Shown in pieces: positions 9,955 through 23,006 of a DNA stretch of 64,000 nucleotides. How positions within the stretch are numbered: the stretch's first letter is position 1; every line of letters begins with the position of its first letter. The stretch is taken from positions 9,106,501 to 9,170,500 of the forward strand of contig CANTUQ010000050.1 in NCBI GenBank assembly GCA_947683425.1, given 5' to 3'. Source of the DNA: Excoecaria cochinchinensis (taxonomy: Eukaryota > Streptophyta > Magnoliopsida > Malpighiales > Euphorbiaceae). The translations under genes were made by a program, and so were the position numbers. Under the pieces are notes generated by a model that searched no databases, was not told the DNA's origin, and was given only the letters and a program-made list of their open reading frames with translations.

Positions 9955-12900
9955 GTTGCCTCAGCTGGAATTGTCGTGGGCTGGGCAACCCACAGACAAT
10001 TCTTTTTCTCAAAGATCTTATTAGATCTCAAAGGCCCAGGTTTATATTTCTGATTGAAAAGTTATGTAGCAAAGAAAGACTGGAGAAGTTAAGAATGTCG
10101 TTGGGTTATGAGGGATGTTTTTCTGTTAATTCTATTGGTAGAAGTGGAGGATTGGCTTTATTTTGGAAGAGAAAGAGTGATGCTCATCTTTTGGGATTTT
10201 CTAAGAATCACATTGACGTGGAGGTCACCATTGGCAAAGAGAGGAGCTGGAGATTGACTGGCTTTTATAGAGAGGCAAATAGAAATCGCAGGGAGGTTGG
10301 TTGGTCTCTTTTACGGGCTTTGGCTTGTAAGTCTACTCTCCCTTGGTGTATTCTGGGTGACTTTAATGACATTTTATAGCAGAGTGAGAAAAAAGGGGGC
10401 AATCCTCAGCCAGCTAGTTTAATAAATGGGTTCCAGAGTGCAGTAGAGGATGCCAATGTAGTGGATTTGGGGATGAGTGGCTACGAGTTTACTTGGTTCC
10501 GTGGCAATGATAGGGATGGTTCCGTGGCAATGATAGAGGAGAAATTGGACAGAGCTTTTGGCAATTCTGACTGGATGCTACAGTTTCCTCATTACTCTGT
10601 ATGTAATATTGATTGTACTTCCTCAGATCATCATCCAATTTTTGTTAATCCGTTTGTAACTGCCATGGTTCGGAGGTCTCGTCGGTTTAAATTTGAAAAT
10701 GCTTAGCTTCGGGAATCACAGCTAATGGAAGTGGTGCGCAATGCGTGGGAGTCCAATGATAGCCTTTCGTTATCTCAAAAAATAGATGTCTGCAGTGAGG
10801 TGCTTACTAAATGGAGCCAGGACATCACTGGGAACTTTAGCTCAATGCTGGCCCAGCTGAGGAAGAAGCTGCGGGATGCTAGAGCAGGGAGGAGCGAAGA
10901 GCATCCTAGGGATGTTCACAGACAGTACTTGGAAACTCTTTCTCAACAAGAGATTTTTTGGAAACAAAGGGAGAAGTTATTTTGGCTGAAGGAGGGGGAT
11001 TCTAATTCAAAGTATTTTCACGCGGTTGCTTCTAAGAGGAAAAGGAAAAATCAGTTCTCCGAGCTGAAGGATCCTACTGGCAAAGTCTGTACATGGAATG
11101 AGGGGTTAGAAGAGGTAACTCTCAATTACTTTTGTGATATTTTTGCTGCTACACACAAGAGCACCGGTACCACAATTTCTATGATCAAAAGTAGAGTCAG
11201 TGACTTGCAGAATGAGTGGTTGTTGAAAGAGTTTACGGAGGAAGATGTCAAAACAGCTGTCTTTAGTTTACATCCAGATAAAGCTCCGGGGTTGGACGGG
11301 ATGAATGTTGCCTTCTACCAGAAATGCTGGAGTGTGGTGGGTAAGGACGTTACTCAAGAATGCTTACAGATTATCAGTACGTGTGTTATGCCTAATAGAC
11401 TTAAAGAAACAGCTATAGTTCTTATTTCGAAAAAGCAGAAAGTTGAAACCATGGCTGACCTCAGACCTATAGCTCTATACAATGTGCTGTACAAAGTAAT
11501 TGCTAAAATGCTGACACAACGATTGAAGTCCATACTTCCTTCCATTATCTCGCTTAATCAAAGCGCTTTTGTTCCCAATCGCCTCATATCCGATAATTTT
11601 CTTGTTGCCTATGAGGTGATGCATTTTTTGAAAAAGAAAACACAAGGAAAAATAGGTATGGCAGCTCTTAAATTAGACATGAGGAAGGCGTATGATAGAA
11701 TGGAATGGCACTTTGTGGAAGCTGTTCTGATCCATATGGGCTTCAATGAGCGATGGGTTCATCTGATGAAGATTTTTGTAAAGTCGGTGGAGTATGTGAT
11801 TGCTTGTGAAGATAAACTTCTTGGGCCTGTTACTCTTTCACGTGGGCTTAGGCAGGGCGACCCCCTATCGCCTTACCTTTTCATTATTTGTGCTGAAGGA
11901 CTATCAGCTCTTTTGCAACATTATGAAGCAGCTGGGCTTATTCACGGTTGTAAAGTAGCGAGGAATGCACCAGCGGTCTCCCATCTTCTTTTTGTTGATG
12001 ATAGCTTTATATTTTTCAAAGCCAATGGTCAAGAGGCAGGTGTGATTAAGTGAATTTTGGATGTTTACTCCTCTGACTCTGGTCAACTCATCAATTTCCA
12101 GAAGTTTTCAGTTAAATTTAGCTCCAATACCTTGAGTACGGATAAAGAGACTGTCTTCTCGACTCTGTCTATCAGCCCTATTGCAGTTCATGATTCTTAC
12201 TTGGGGTTGCCTTCACTTATAGGCAAAAATAAACAAGTTGTATTCAATTTTATTGAACACAAAATTAGGAAAGGGATTAGTGGCTGGAACAGAACCCTTC
12301 TATCGAGAGCAAGTAAGGAGGTGCTATTGAAATCTATAGCTCAATCTCTACCTACATATGTCATGTCTGTTTTTCTTATCCTTATGGGTTTGTGCAAGAT
12401 AATGGAGAGGACTTTGAATGCTTTTTGGTGGGGTACTAATTCTTCAACAGGAAGAGGAATTCATTGGATGTCATGGGAACGTCTTTGTTGGCCAAAAGAT
12501 ATTGGAGGGCAAGGATTTAGAAGCCTCTCGAATTTTAATCTGGCTCTTCTGGGGAAACAATGCTGGCGGTTGTTATCAGATAATGATTCTTTGGTGAAAA
12601 ATATCCTCAAGGCTAGGTACTTTCCAAACTGCGATTTCTGGGATGCTAAGATTGGTGCCAACCCCAGTTACACATGGAGGAGTATCCTTAGTGCTTGGGA
12701 TAAACTAAAACATGGGTTTAGATAGAGAGTTGGGGATGGACAAAAGATCAATGCTCTTAATGCCCCTTGGTTGCCAGATCCATCAAATCCGTATCTCACA
12801 ACTACTCTTGATGTGGGGTGGAGCAACCTCAACGTTAGCGATTTAGTGGCTAACAATCAGGTGGTTTGGAATTACCCTCTTATCTCATCCCTTTTCAATA

Positions 12901-14902
12901 TCAAGGATTGTAACCTTATTCTTAAAATTCCCCTTAGCATTCAAAGAGTTGAGGATAAGTGGCAATGGAGCAAAGAGGTGTCAGGGGTTTATTCTGTCAA
13001 AAGTGGCTATAGATTTGTTCACACTGGAACTACACCTTTCTCAGATGATATTCTCTCAGTAAATTGGAAGCGGCTTTGGAATCTGTCGATCCCCAACAAA
13101 GTCAAGCATTTTTTCTGGCGTGTTATTCACTCCTGTCTTCCCGTTCGCTTGGCTTTAATTGCTAAGGGGGTAGATATTATTCAAGAATGCCCTTTATGTA
13201 ACTCAGTCATTGAATCTATTAAGCATGTTTTATTTGACTGTGTTTTTGCTAGAGAAGTGTGGCATACATCTGGTGTGGGCTTCATTAGAGGTAATGTCTA
13301 AAACTTGGTGCAGTGGTTTAATTCAATTATTTCTTCCTCGGATATTAAGTTGTGTGGGTTAGTTGTTATGCTGTGTTGGGCAATCTGGAAAGCTAGGAAT
13401 GATCTAATCTGGAAATAGTTGAGCCTCTCTCCTTCTGCTGTTGCATCGTTGGCAGTAGCAACGCTAGATGATTGGAGATTGGCCCGTAGACAGGATGGTT
13501 GTCAACAGGAGCGGTCTCCCTCGTTGGCTTGTAAGTGGTCACCACCTCTGCCTGGTTGGTTAAAGGTTAATACAGATGCAGCCATTGATTCTAGAACAGG
13601 GAGAACAGGACTGGCTTTTGTGGTTAGGAATTGGCAAGGGGAGTTTGTCGCAGCAGGGTGTCGTTTCCTTCAAGGGGAGTTGGATCCTTTGACTGCTGAA
13701 GCTTTGGGTGTGCGTGAGGCCCTAAGCTGGCTGAAGTCAAGGCAGATTCAATCAGTTGTAGTTGAATCTGACTCTAAGCTGGTAGTTCAGGCTATTAACT
13801 CTGCCTCGTGTCTTTGTTCAGATGTCGGTTGTAACACCCCAAAATCACCCCAGTAGTTTGAGCCTGTCAGTGTCTGTATGTGTGTATTTTATATGTTGCA
13901 TGTGTGGACTATTTGTCTTAATTATTTATTTTAGTTATGTGTTTGTATATGTATTAGTATGAGAAGAGGAGATAGGTTAGTATATGATTTAGTGTATGGG
14001 AGTAAGATGTGAGCAAGGGATAGCTTTATGTGTATGTTAGTGTATGGGAGTAGGTGTGCTATGGGGTATTTGTCTTATGGGAGAGTAACATGTGGCTTAG
14101 AGATAAGAATGACTTTAATGAGAGAGAGAGAGAGAGAGAAAGGACAGCCATTCCCTTTGATTCCCGTTCCTTTTCCCTTCCTCACGCCACTCTCTTCTTT
14201 TCCTTCTTCTTCTTCTTTGTTCTTCCTTCTTCTTTGCACAATCTTGCTCCCTCTCCTTTCCTTGAGTAATTTGAGTTATTTGGCTTGTGATTTTAAAGCT
14301 CAAAAGGTGAGTATGGGTTAGCGATGTCTTAGATTCTTCTTCCTCTTCTCTAGGTTTTATATAATTATATATGTATATGTGGGTTGTTATAGAATTGATC
14401 TTGGTTGTTGTGGGTTTGTGGTTCAGAGGAGTCTCCTAGACCGGCAAAAGGGAAAGAAATAGCTAGCGGGAGCGGAGTTCACGAGTAGGAGCAAAGGAGA
14501 TCAGGTTTGGGAACGTTTGTCTTTTGTACATATTTGTGATTTGAGTTAGATGGTTGCACTTTTGCTTTGGGTGGAGTTATGAGTTGTGTAACTATGGCTT
14601 AAATTGAATTAAGCATGATATGTGATGCTAGAGGGTGTGTATTGTTTGAAGAATTTGCAAGAAATCATGTGGATAGTTGCAGTTATTGTTAAAATTGCTG
14701 TTTTGGGATTTTTTGAAATTGAGCATGTATTTGGCTTGATTTAATTGAAATAAATGGTGATAAAGCTGGGTTTTTAATTATATTATGAGTTGTTGATGCT
14801 TGTGTTGCTTAATTTTGAGGTTTAGAATCAATTTTGGAAGTTTGAATGTGTTTAGTGTGAGATTTCTGCCGATTTTGGGCGTAAGAGCTGAAAAACCCGT
14901 AT

Positions 14903-15190
14903 CTGTCGCGATCGCGACATTATTGCGAGCGCAACAGAGCGCGGAGGTTTCAACCCTCGTGCTGGCGTGAGAGGTGTCGCGCCGAAGAGCTCGAAGGGAG
15001 CTCTCTATCGCGAGCGCGACAGAGTGCTCGATCTCCGAGCATGTGCAGGGCTCTCTCTTCTGTCACGAGCGCGATAACCCTCGCGAGCGCGACAGAGAGC
15101 AGCACCTACGTCCTCTCGCGAGCACGAGGTCACTCGCGATCGCGAGACGAGGCGGGGAGGTGTATTTTGGCTTCTGTCACGAGCGCGACA
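14903..15190. repeat. Palindrome cluster of the TCGCGA/GCGCGACA type in solo LTR B
   Basis: The block carries CTGTCGCGATCGCGACA, TTGCGAGCGCAA, TCGCGAGCGCGACA (twice), TCACGAGCGCGA and TCGCGATCGCGA, all nearly self-complementary. CpG content is very high while the rest of the LTR is AT-rich. Its offset from the LTR 5' end (about 1.07-1.36 kb) matches that of the cluster in solo LTR A, but the palindrome sequence is different. Confidence 0.85.
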
Positions 15191-15787
15191 GACGTGACTT
15201 CCAAATTTGGTTTCTTCTCCTTTTTGCTTGATGAGTTGAGTTCTTTTGCATGCACTCTTTTATTAAAGTCTTGACCACTTATTTAAAGGAATAACATGTA
15301 TGTTAACTTAATAAACTTATGTGTAACCTGTTAATGTCGGATAAGTGGATAGTTAGGCATGCCTAATAGAGTTATGTGTTGTTGCAGCTATGTGTACACT
15401 TTTGGACCCTGATCAGGTCCCCCGATCGGATCCTCGCGATCCTTCTGCTCGAATCTTTCTTAAGATTCTATGTGAAAACAGATAGAACTGAATCAATAGA
15501 ACCTTTTGATACCTTCGGGTATCTATGTGTTCATGATACGATATCGGTACCCTCGGGTATCTATGTGTACTCGTTATCCACTCATTTTGATTAAGCAGGT
15601 GCTAAGGTGTTAATGTGCTTTCGGTGCATGAATTCTGGATGATATATATGTATATGTGCTGTGAACTCTTAACTAAGGAAGAATAGTTAGATTAACTGTG
15701 TATGATGTTATATCTATAATTATACCATTATCATGTGTTTTCTGTTATCGTCGCTGTGAGTGGTGGTTGTGCATCTTGTGTTCCCCA

Positions 15788-15824
15788 CTAAGCGATTTTG
15801 CTTAGCACGGGTGTTTAACCGTGC
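15788..15824 (+). other. Conserved double hairpin in solo LTR B
   Basis: CTAAGCG/TGCTTAG (15788-15805) followed directly by GCACGG/CCGTGC (15805-15824), preceded by CCCCA and followed by AGG, as in solo LTR A. Confidence 0.8.
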
Positions 15825-16430
15825 AGGTGTGGAAGGTTTGGTACGCATAGTCTGGGCGTGTCGCATCGGGAAGGCCAACACAACTAGAGATCGGGGTTTT
15901 ATAGTATAGGCTTTCCTCTCTTTTGTAGCAGATATAATGTTTTGTTGGCCTTTGGAACAATGTACCTTGGGCTTTTGTATATTTGTTTTGTGGATATCTG
16001 TTGTAAAATGTAAAGACCTCATTTATGTATATTAATAAAAGTATTCATTTTGTTCAGTATCACTCTTCTTTCTTTCAGAGCTTGACTTATCCTTGATATG
16101 CCATTTTGTATGCGATGTTTTCATATTTGTACTAGTGGGATGTGACACTCCTATCTATCTGGACCCTTCTTCCCTTAATCCGAATAGAAGTCTCAATGGT
16201 ATAGGTTGGGGTGTGACATCGGTCCTATTATAGCTGATTGTAGGTTGTTAGCTAGTAGTTCTTTAAATATCCAGTTTGGATTTATGAAAATGTCTGCGAA
16301 TTCGGTAGCTCATGTCTTAGCTAAGGCTGCGTTTTCTATGCCAGGCCTTGTCTATTGGGATTTATGTCCCTCCTCTTGTATTCGTTCAGCTCTTTTGGCT
16401 GACCTTTCTAATTGAAGTTTAGTTTGTTTC

Positions 16431-16441
16431 AAAAAAAAAAA
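16431..16441 (+). other. LINE poly-A tail
   Basis: An 11-base A run directly precedes the right target duplication of the LINE (16442-16454) and follows the short 3' UTR after ORF2. Confidence 0.85.
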
Positions 16442-16454
16442 TTCACACCTACCT

Positions 16455-17131
16455 GAATTTTTTAAAAATGGCATATATTAATTCATATTTTATATTGTAT
16501 AAAGTAAATGTACTAAAATAAAAATTTACCTTTTTTTTTAATAATTGCTAAATTTTATAGAAAATAAAATGACCATTTGATTATTAATATTTCCTAATTA
16601 TAATATTATCAATATTTATTGATTATTAACATTTTTTTTTTGAAAATTTTATGTAGATGTGAAAAAAAATAAAGGACAAAATAGCTATTTCTGAAGAACA
16701 TTAAAGGTAAAATCGCTATTTAAAAAAAAGTTAAGTAAAAAAAGAATACTTTTAAACATTAGGGTTAGTGGAATGTGGGGTTTATTGAAAATGTAAATGT
16801 AGATATGAACTAACACTTTATTCATGTGTGTGCATGTCAATGTTGATATCAGTATTGTTATCTTTGTCTAACAATGTTAAAAAAAAAAAACAAAAGCAAA
16901 TTAATATCAATATTTGAAATATTTTAGATAAAATTGAATAAAAAAAGGTTAAAAGCAAATAAGTTCCAAGTATAATATTATAAGACAAATCAATACTTTA
17001 TCTTTATATTTTTTTGTGCAACTAGTAAAATTCTGATTTTTTTTTCAAATAGTGATTTTTTTTTTGAAAAGATATTTTTAAAGATGAGAACAAATGTAAA
17101 TGAGTTTATTATAAGTGTAGATGGTAGGAAG
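16455..17131. other. AT-rich stretch with the right arm of an inverted-repeat element
   Basis: No gene is visible. Roughly 16631-16790 is an inverse, imperfect match to 5608-5762 (TTTTATGTAGATGTG, AATAGCTATTT, AGTATACT-like and TTAGGGTTAGTGG blocks). It is probably the other end of the element into which the LINE inserted. Confidence 0.4.
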
Positions 17132-18988
17132 TAGGGGTGTACACGGTTCTTGATATTCTTATATCGAATCGAAATACCGAAAAAAAAGATTCAGAACCGA
17201 ATTGTACCGTTGACTTTTTTTACTAGAACTGAACCGAATTGTACTGTTGACTTTTTGACTAAAACCGAACCGAATTATACTGAAACCGAATCGAGAACCG
17301 TATTGAACCGTACCGAACTGTTTTGAACTGAATTGGACCGAAAAAACCGATATTTATTAATTATTATATATAATACTAGTAATTTATATATAAATATTAT
17401 TTATAATTTCTACTATATAGTTATTATATAAATTTAATTTCATAATTATTTGTATTAAATATTTTAATGCTTGAAATTAATATAATAAATAGTTAATAAA
17501 TTAAAATAAATATTTTGATTATTAATAAGATAAATTTAATTATTATATGTATATGAATGTGCAACTAAAATAATTTGTGTTTAATTTAATTTATATTTAG
17601 TGTCACTCAACTACTGCATAATTTTTTATTTTGTACAAATATTTATATACACACACAAATATAATTATTATATCAATGAAATTTTACTAATTAATGTAAT
17701 TATATGAGTATATAATCAACTTACCAATTAATTTCATTTACTTTTATATAACTCAATTAGTATTTATTTATTTTGATAAATACTTATATAAGTAATTGGA
17801 TTGTAAGTTAATAATTTAATTATATATAATTAAATTTTACTAATTAATATAACTATATAAGTATATAATCACCTTACTAATTAATTTTATTTATTCTTGG
17901 TATCACTCAACTAGTATTCATATTTTTTTGCATAATACCTACATGAGTAATTGAGCATATAAATTAATAATATAATTATATATAATTAATATATATAATG
18001 AAACTTACCAATTTAATTCATATAATTATATAAATATATAATTACTTTACCAATTAATTTCATTTGTTTTTAGTATCACTCAACTAATACTTATTTATTT
18101 TGGTACAATACTTATATGAATAATTAAGTTGTAAATTAATAATTTAATTATATATAATTAAATTTTATTAATTCGTATTTAATTTAATTTAACTTTAATG
18201 TCACTCAACTATTACTTAATTTTTCTTTTTGTACAAATATTTATATAAACAATTATTTTATCAATTAATTTTATTTAATTTTAGTAGGACTTTTACATTC
18301 ACCCTTATAACTATTGACTATAATATTAATTAATAATCTTTTAACTGTTAAGCAAAATTCAGTGAAATTGAGTATAATAACTGAACTAAAATAATATATG
18401 TGGATAGATTCTAACCATATAATCAGCCGAGACTGTATATATAATTATCTTATCAATTAATTTCATTTATATTTAGTGTCACTCAATTAGTACTTATCTA
18501 TTTTTGGCACAATATCTATTTGAATAATTGATTATTTATTTTAATAATGTAATTATATACAACTGAATAATTTATTATATAATCACTTTATCAATTAATT
18601 TCAGTGTCACTCAACGAATACTCATCTATTTTTATCACAATACCTATATGAATATGTAAATTAAAAATAAAATTATATATAACTATTTATAATAATTTTT
18701 TTTGAATTTTTAACGTTACTCAACTAATAGTCATTTGTATTTAGCAAATATTTATGTGAGTAATTGAAAATGTATTTTAATAATATAATTATATACAATT
18801 ATTATATTAATAAAATTTTATTAATTAATATATAATATAATTATATGAGTAGACAATTATCTTAATAATTAAATTTTTTTAGAGTGAATTAAGAATAAAA
18901 TTTGAAAAATTTTAGTAAAAATATTTTTTATTTTAAGTTTTGGAGGGAATTAAAATGGTTGGAGGGAATCTGACCGGTTTTATATTTC

Positions 18989-19056
<68 letters not shown>

Positions 19057-19698
19057 AAAATAAAATACAAAAAAACCTAAATCGTGTTTGCTTTTTCCTT
19101 CTCTGTCTCGAAATCATGTCTAGCCCCACAATTTTCCTTATCTTTCCAGTTGGTTCTAGCGTATACTTGTGTTTCTTCCTTCGCGTTACCGCCACTGTCA
19201 TCTCCGCCCCCTCCGATTATAGCTGTCGTTTATTATTAGAGATGAATTACCATTTAATTTTATTAAATATGAGGGTTTTAGGGAATTTATTGAAGTAATT
19301 TGTTCTAAATTTAAAATTTCATTTAGAGTGACTATTGTTAAAAAATGTTCTCTTTTCATGAAAGAGATGGATAAATTGAAAGATTTTTCTTAAAATTGAA
19401 TGCAAAATTGTATGTAATTGTTAGGATATTTTAATTATATTTGTATTTATTATTGTGTATATTTATATTGTAAATTTTTAAAAATATTGAATTATTCGAA
19501 GTAATGTATTGTATTGTATTGTATTGTCTTATTTTATTTTACATCGAAAGAACCGAAAAACCGAACTGAATTGTACCGAAAATTATAAGAACCGTACCGA
19601 ACTGTACCGAAATTAATAAAAACCGAACTGTACCGAAATTTTAATACAATACGGAGATTTGTAAAGGACCGAATTGGACCGAACTGTGTACACCCCTA
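17132..19698. mobile_element. Non-autonomous hAT-like DNA transposon, copy 1
   Basis: 2567 bp with termini TAGGGGTGTACACGGTTC and (inverse) TAGGGGTGTACACAGTTC. The flanking 8-mers GTAGGAAG and GTAAAAAG agree at 6 of 8 bases, as an aged 8-bp target duplication would. Both ends hold subterminal repeats of GAACCGAAC/TGTACCGAA type. The centre is an AT-rich tandem array in which a word like TATCACTCAACTAATACTTA recurs about every 110-280 bp (near 17600, 17750, 17900, 18075, 18200, 18480, 18605, 18716). No transposase frame is present, so it must have depended on an autonomous hAT element. Confidence 0.85.
18991..19054. repeat. (TA)n microsatellite
   Basis: An uninterrupted 64-base TA run inside hAT-like copy 1. 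The homologous position of copy 2 has a shorter run (about 22964-23001), so the repeat has changed length since the copies diverged. Confidence 0.95.
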
Positions 19699-20331
19699 GT
19701 AAAAAGGTAGGTTTGAGATGCCTAATAGCAGGTGTCCTATTTGAAAGAGAATAGAGGGTAAGAATCAATCTTCTGAAAAATTGATATAGAGATGCTTACG
19801 TATATGAGGTGGGTCATGCTCATACGAGTGAGTGCGAGTCACCACCTAGTTGATCAAACCAATACATGAATCTGAGATATTCTAGATTTGGGGATCTTGT
19901 CTTATTTTACCTTTAATAAACTTTATAAAGTTTTTGTAACACCTCTTGCTAGCTAACAAAACTTAATTAGAATACAGAGAACTTGAACCTATAGAGGGGT
20001 GTCACACCAATAGAACTAGGCATACGAAAATCATGTAATTTATATAAATTATTTACAAATTTTCAACAAGATAAACATAATTTATTTATACATAGTTAAA
20101 CAAAAGAATACTTATAATTTAGTTCCATAATTACAGACTATATATTTATTATTCATACATATCATAAAGGTATTGTTTTACAAACTTCTTATACAAAAGA
20201 ACTCATCAAAATACATTAATTTTGATATACCAAAAGAAATCTACATCAAAATATTTCTTCCAAATCCTATGCTTGTGTTGACCTTTGACCATTCGGAATA
20301 ACCTTGAAAGAAGAACCTTCATTAGCACCTA

Positions 20332-20371
20332 CACGGATTAAAAGAAAATCCGTGCTAAGCGTAAATCTTAG
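20332..20371 (-). other. Conserved double hairpin in solo LTR C
   Basis: Plus-strand reading: CACGGAT/ATCCGTG (20332-20354) followed directly by CTAAGCG/TCTTAG (20355-20371). The outer stem pair is A-T here where solo LTR A has G-C, so pairing is kept while sequence changed. Confidence 0.8.
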
Positions 20372-20740
20372 TGGAGATTCAAAATGATAATGGATGACCC
20401 CTCACAAGAGTCATCAATGCCAAACATGCGTATGTCATAGTCAAATCAAGAATTATAAATACAATTCAAAATTAAATATAAACTTATGCAGAAGATAAAT
20501 TGCATACATTAATTGGATAATTAAATAGTCAGATTAAACAGATAATTATTTAAAATAATTAATCACATATTACCGATATTCGTGCATCTTCATGATCAGA
20601 ATAAATGCCAATAACATAACTGATTCATATCAAAACGTTATTAGAAGACCTAATTGCTTGCCTTTCTATGGGTGTGGATAACGGATAATACGTCAAGCAT
20701 CCTTGAAGAGAAGAAACAAGAATCCCCGAAGGAAAGATAT

Positions 20741-22960
20741 TAGGGGTGTACACGGTTCTGGATCTTCCTGTACCGAACCGAAATACCGAAGAAAAAGATC
20801 CAGAACCGAATTGTACCGTTGACTTTTTTTAGTAGAACTGAACCGAATTGTACTGTTGACTTTTTGATTAGAACCGAACCGAATTGTACTGGAACCGAAT
20901 CGAGAACCGTATTGAACCGTACCGAACTGTTCTGTACTGAATTGGACCGAAATAACCGATATTTATTAATTATTATATATAATATTAGTAATTTATATAT
21001 AAATATTATTTATAATTTCTATTATATCATTATTATATAAATTTAACTTCATAATTATTTGTTTTTTTTTGAAACTTTTATAATTATTTGTATTAAATAT
21101 TTTAATGTATAAAATTAATATAATAAATAGTTAATAAATTAAAATAAATATTTTGATTATTAATAAGTTAAATTTAATTATTATATATATATGAATGTGC
21201 AATTAAAATAATTTATATTTAATTTAATTTACGTTTAGTGTTACTCAACTATTACATAATTTTTTATTTTGTACAAATATTTATATACACACACAAATAT
21301 AATTATTATATCAATAAAATTTTACTAATTAATATAATTATATGAGTATATAATCATTTTACCAATTAATTTCATTTACTTTTAATATCACTCAACTAAT
21401 ATTTATCTATTGTAAGTTAATAATTTAATTATATGTAATTAAAATTTACTAATTAATATAACTATATAAGTATTTAATCACTTTACTAATTAACTTCATT
21501 TATTCTTAGTATCACTCAATTAGTACTCATATATATTTTTTTTGTATAATACCTACATGAATAATTGAGCATATAAATTAATAATAGAATTATATATAAT
21601 AATTATTATATATAATGAAATTTACCAATTCAATTCATGTAATTATATAAATATACCAATTAATTTCATTTGTTTTTAGTATCACTCAACTAATACTTAT
21701 ATATTTTGGCACAATACATATATGAGTAATTGAGTTGTAACTTAATAATTTAATTATATATAATTAAATTTTACTAATTCGTATTTAATTTAATTTAACT
21801 TTAATGTAACTCAACCACTACTTAAATTTTTTTTGTACAAATATTTATATACACAATGACTTTACCAATTAATTTTATTTACTTTTAATTCTACTTTTAC
21901 ATTCACCCTTATAGTTATTAAATATAATATTAATTAATAATTTTTTAACTATTAAGTCAAATTTAGTGAAATTGAGTATCATAACTGGGCCAAAATAATA
22001 TATATGGATGGATTCTAACCATATAATCAGCCGATACTGTATATATAATTAGCTTATTAATTACTTTCATTTATATTTAGTATCACTCAATTAGTAATTA
22101 TCTATTTTGACACAAAATATATTTGAATAATTGATTTATTTTAATAATGTAATTATATATAACTAAATAATTTATTATATAATCATTTTATCAATTAATT
22201 TCATTTGCTTCTAGTGTCACTCGACTAATACACATCTATTTCTATCACAATACCTACATGAATATGTAAATTAAAAATAAAATTATATATAATTATTTAT
22301 AATAAAATTTTAATTTCTTTTATTTTTAGCGTTACTCAACTAATACTTATCTGTATTTAGCACAATATTTACGTGAGTAATTGAAAATATATTTTAATAA
22401 TATAATTATATACAATTATTATATTAATAAAATTTTATTAATTAATATATAATATAATTATATAAGTATATAATTATCTTATTTATTAAATTTTTTTTAG
22501 AGCAAATTAAGAAAAAAATTTGAAAAATTTTAGTAGAAATATTTTTTATTTTAAGTTTTGGAGGGAATTGAAATATTTGGAGGGAATCTAATGCGGACGA
22601 GTTGGGTTTTCAGTATTTGGAGCGAGTTGAACGGGCCAATCGTCATTAATTATTGTTTTGGTTATAACTTTTGCTATAAGTGTCCGTTTGCTTATTATTA
22701 TATGTTTTCGGAAATCTCATTTCAAGCCGGTCAAATTTTACAAAACTTAGTCTCCCAAACCAGCCCATTTCGTGCCTCAAAAATAACGTTTGAACTTCCG
22801 TTTTTCAATTTGAAGTTTTAGGGGTATTATTGAATTTTTTTTTATTTTTTTCATATAAATTGTTTGTTACCTTAGTTTGGAGGTAACTTTTCAACTTGAA
22901 ATAAAATTCTTTCGTTTTGAGGTATTTTTGCTGCGTCAGAATCCGATCGGTTTTATATTT

Positions 22961-23006
<46 letters not shown>

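Larger units (their letters stand above)
13830..16218 (+). mobile_element. Solo LTR B inserted in the LINE RNase H domain
   Basis: 2389 bp from TGTAACACCCC (13830) to GGGGTGTGACA (16208-16218), with a perfect 5-bp target duplication TCGGT (13825-13829 and 16219-16223). Removing the LTR and one copy of TCGGT restores the LINE frame, which is independent proof of both ends. It contains a (GA)n run near 14121, a GC-rich palindrome cluster (14903-15190) and the family double hairpin (15788-15824). No coding sequence is recognisable. Confidence 0.93.
9951..16415 (+). pseudogene. LINE ORF2: endonuclease-reverse transcriptase-RNase H, broken by stops and a solo LTR
   Basis: One reading frame runs from ATG 9951 to TGA 16413-16415 with no frameshift. 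The APE-type endonuclease shows SWNCRGLGNP at the start, GDFND near 10350-10370 and SDHHPI near 10625. The reverse transcriptase shows DKAPGLDGM (near 11275), LRPIALYNVLYKVIAK (near 11460), LRQGDPLSPYLF (near 11850) and FVDD (near 11990; most plant LINEs have FADD). A zf-RVT region lies near 13050-13280. RNase H starts near 13550 with NTDAA, TAEAL and ESDS. In-frame stops are TAG 10377, TAG 10704, TGA 12051, TAG 12723, TAA 13299 and TAG 13416. At 13830 solo LTR B interrupts RNase H, and the frame resumes exactly at 16224 with the conserved SVAHVLAK motif. Confidence 0.92.
5896..16441 (+). mobile_element. LINE (non-LTR) retrotransposon, nearly full length, split by two solo LTRs
   Basis: The element is bounded by a perfect 13-bp direct repeat TTCACACCTACCT (5883-5895 and 16442-16454), with a poly-A tail (16431-16441) just before the right copy, as expected from target-primed reverse transcription. 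It contains ORF1 (nucleic-acid-binding, CCHC) and ORF2 (endonuclease, reverse transcriptase, RNase H). Two solo LTRs (5951-8634 and 13830-16218) are inserted in it. Without them and their duplicated target bases the LINE is about 5.5 kb, a usual length for plant LINEs. Several in-frame stops mean it is dead. The exact 5' end rests on the target duplication only. Confidence 0.9.

Noticed and set aside
14028..15274. Several frames of 70-97 residues
   Set aside because: All lie inside solo LTR B, in the GA/CT-rich and palindrome blocks, with no recognisable product.
8725..16415. Several separate host genes (zinc finger, RT, RNase H)
   Set aside because: All frames share one phase and order and are bracketed by a 13-bp duplication and poly-A tail, so they are one LINE.
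22558..22821. 87-residue frame
   Set aside because: It lies in the block present only in hAT-like copy 2. No transposase signature such as a BED finger or hAT dimerisation motif.
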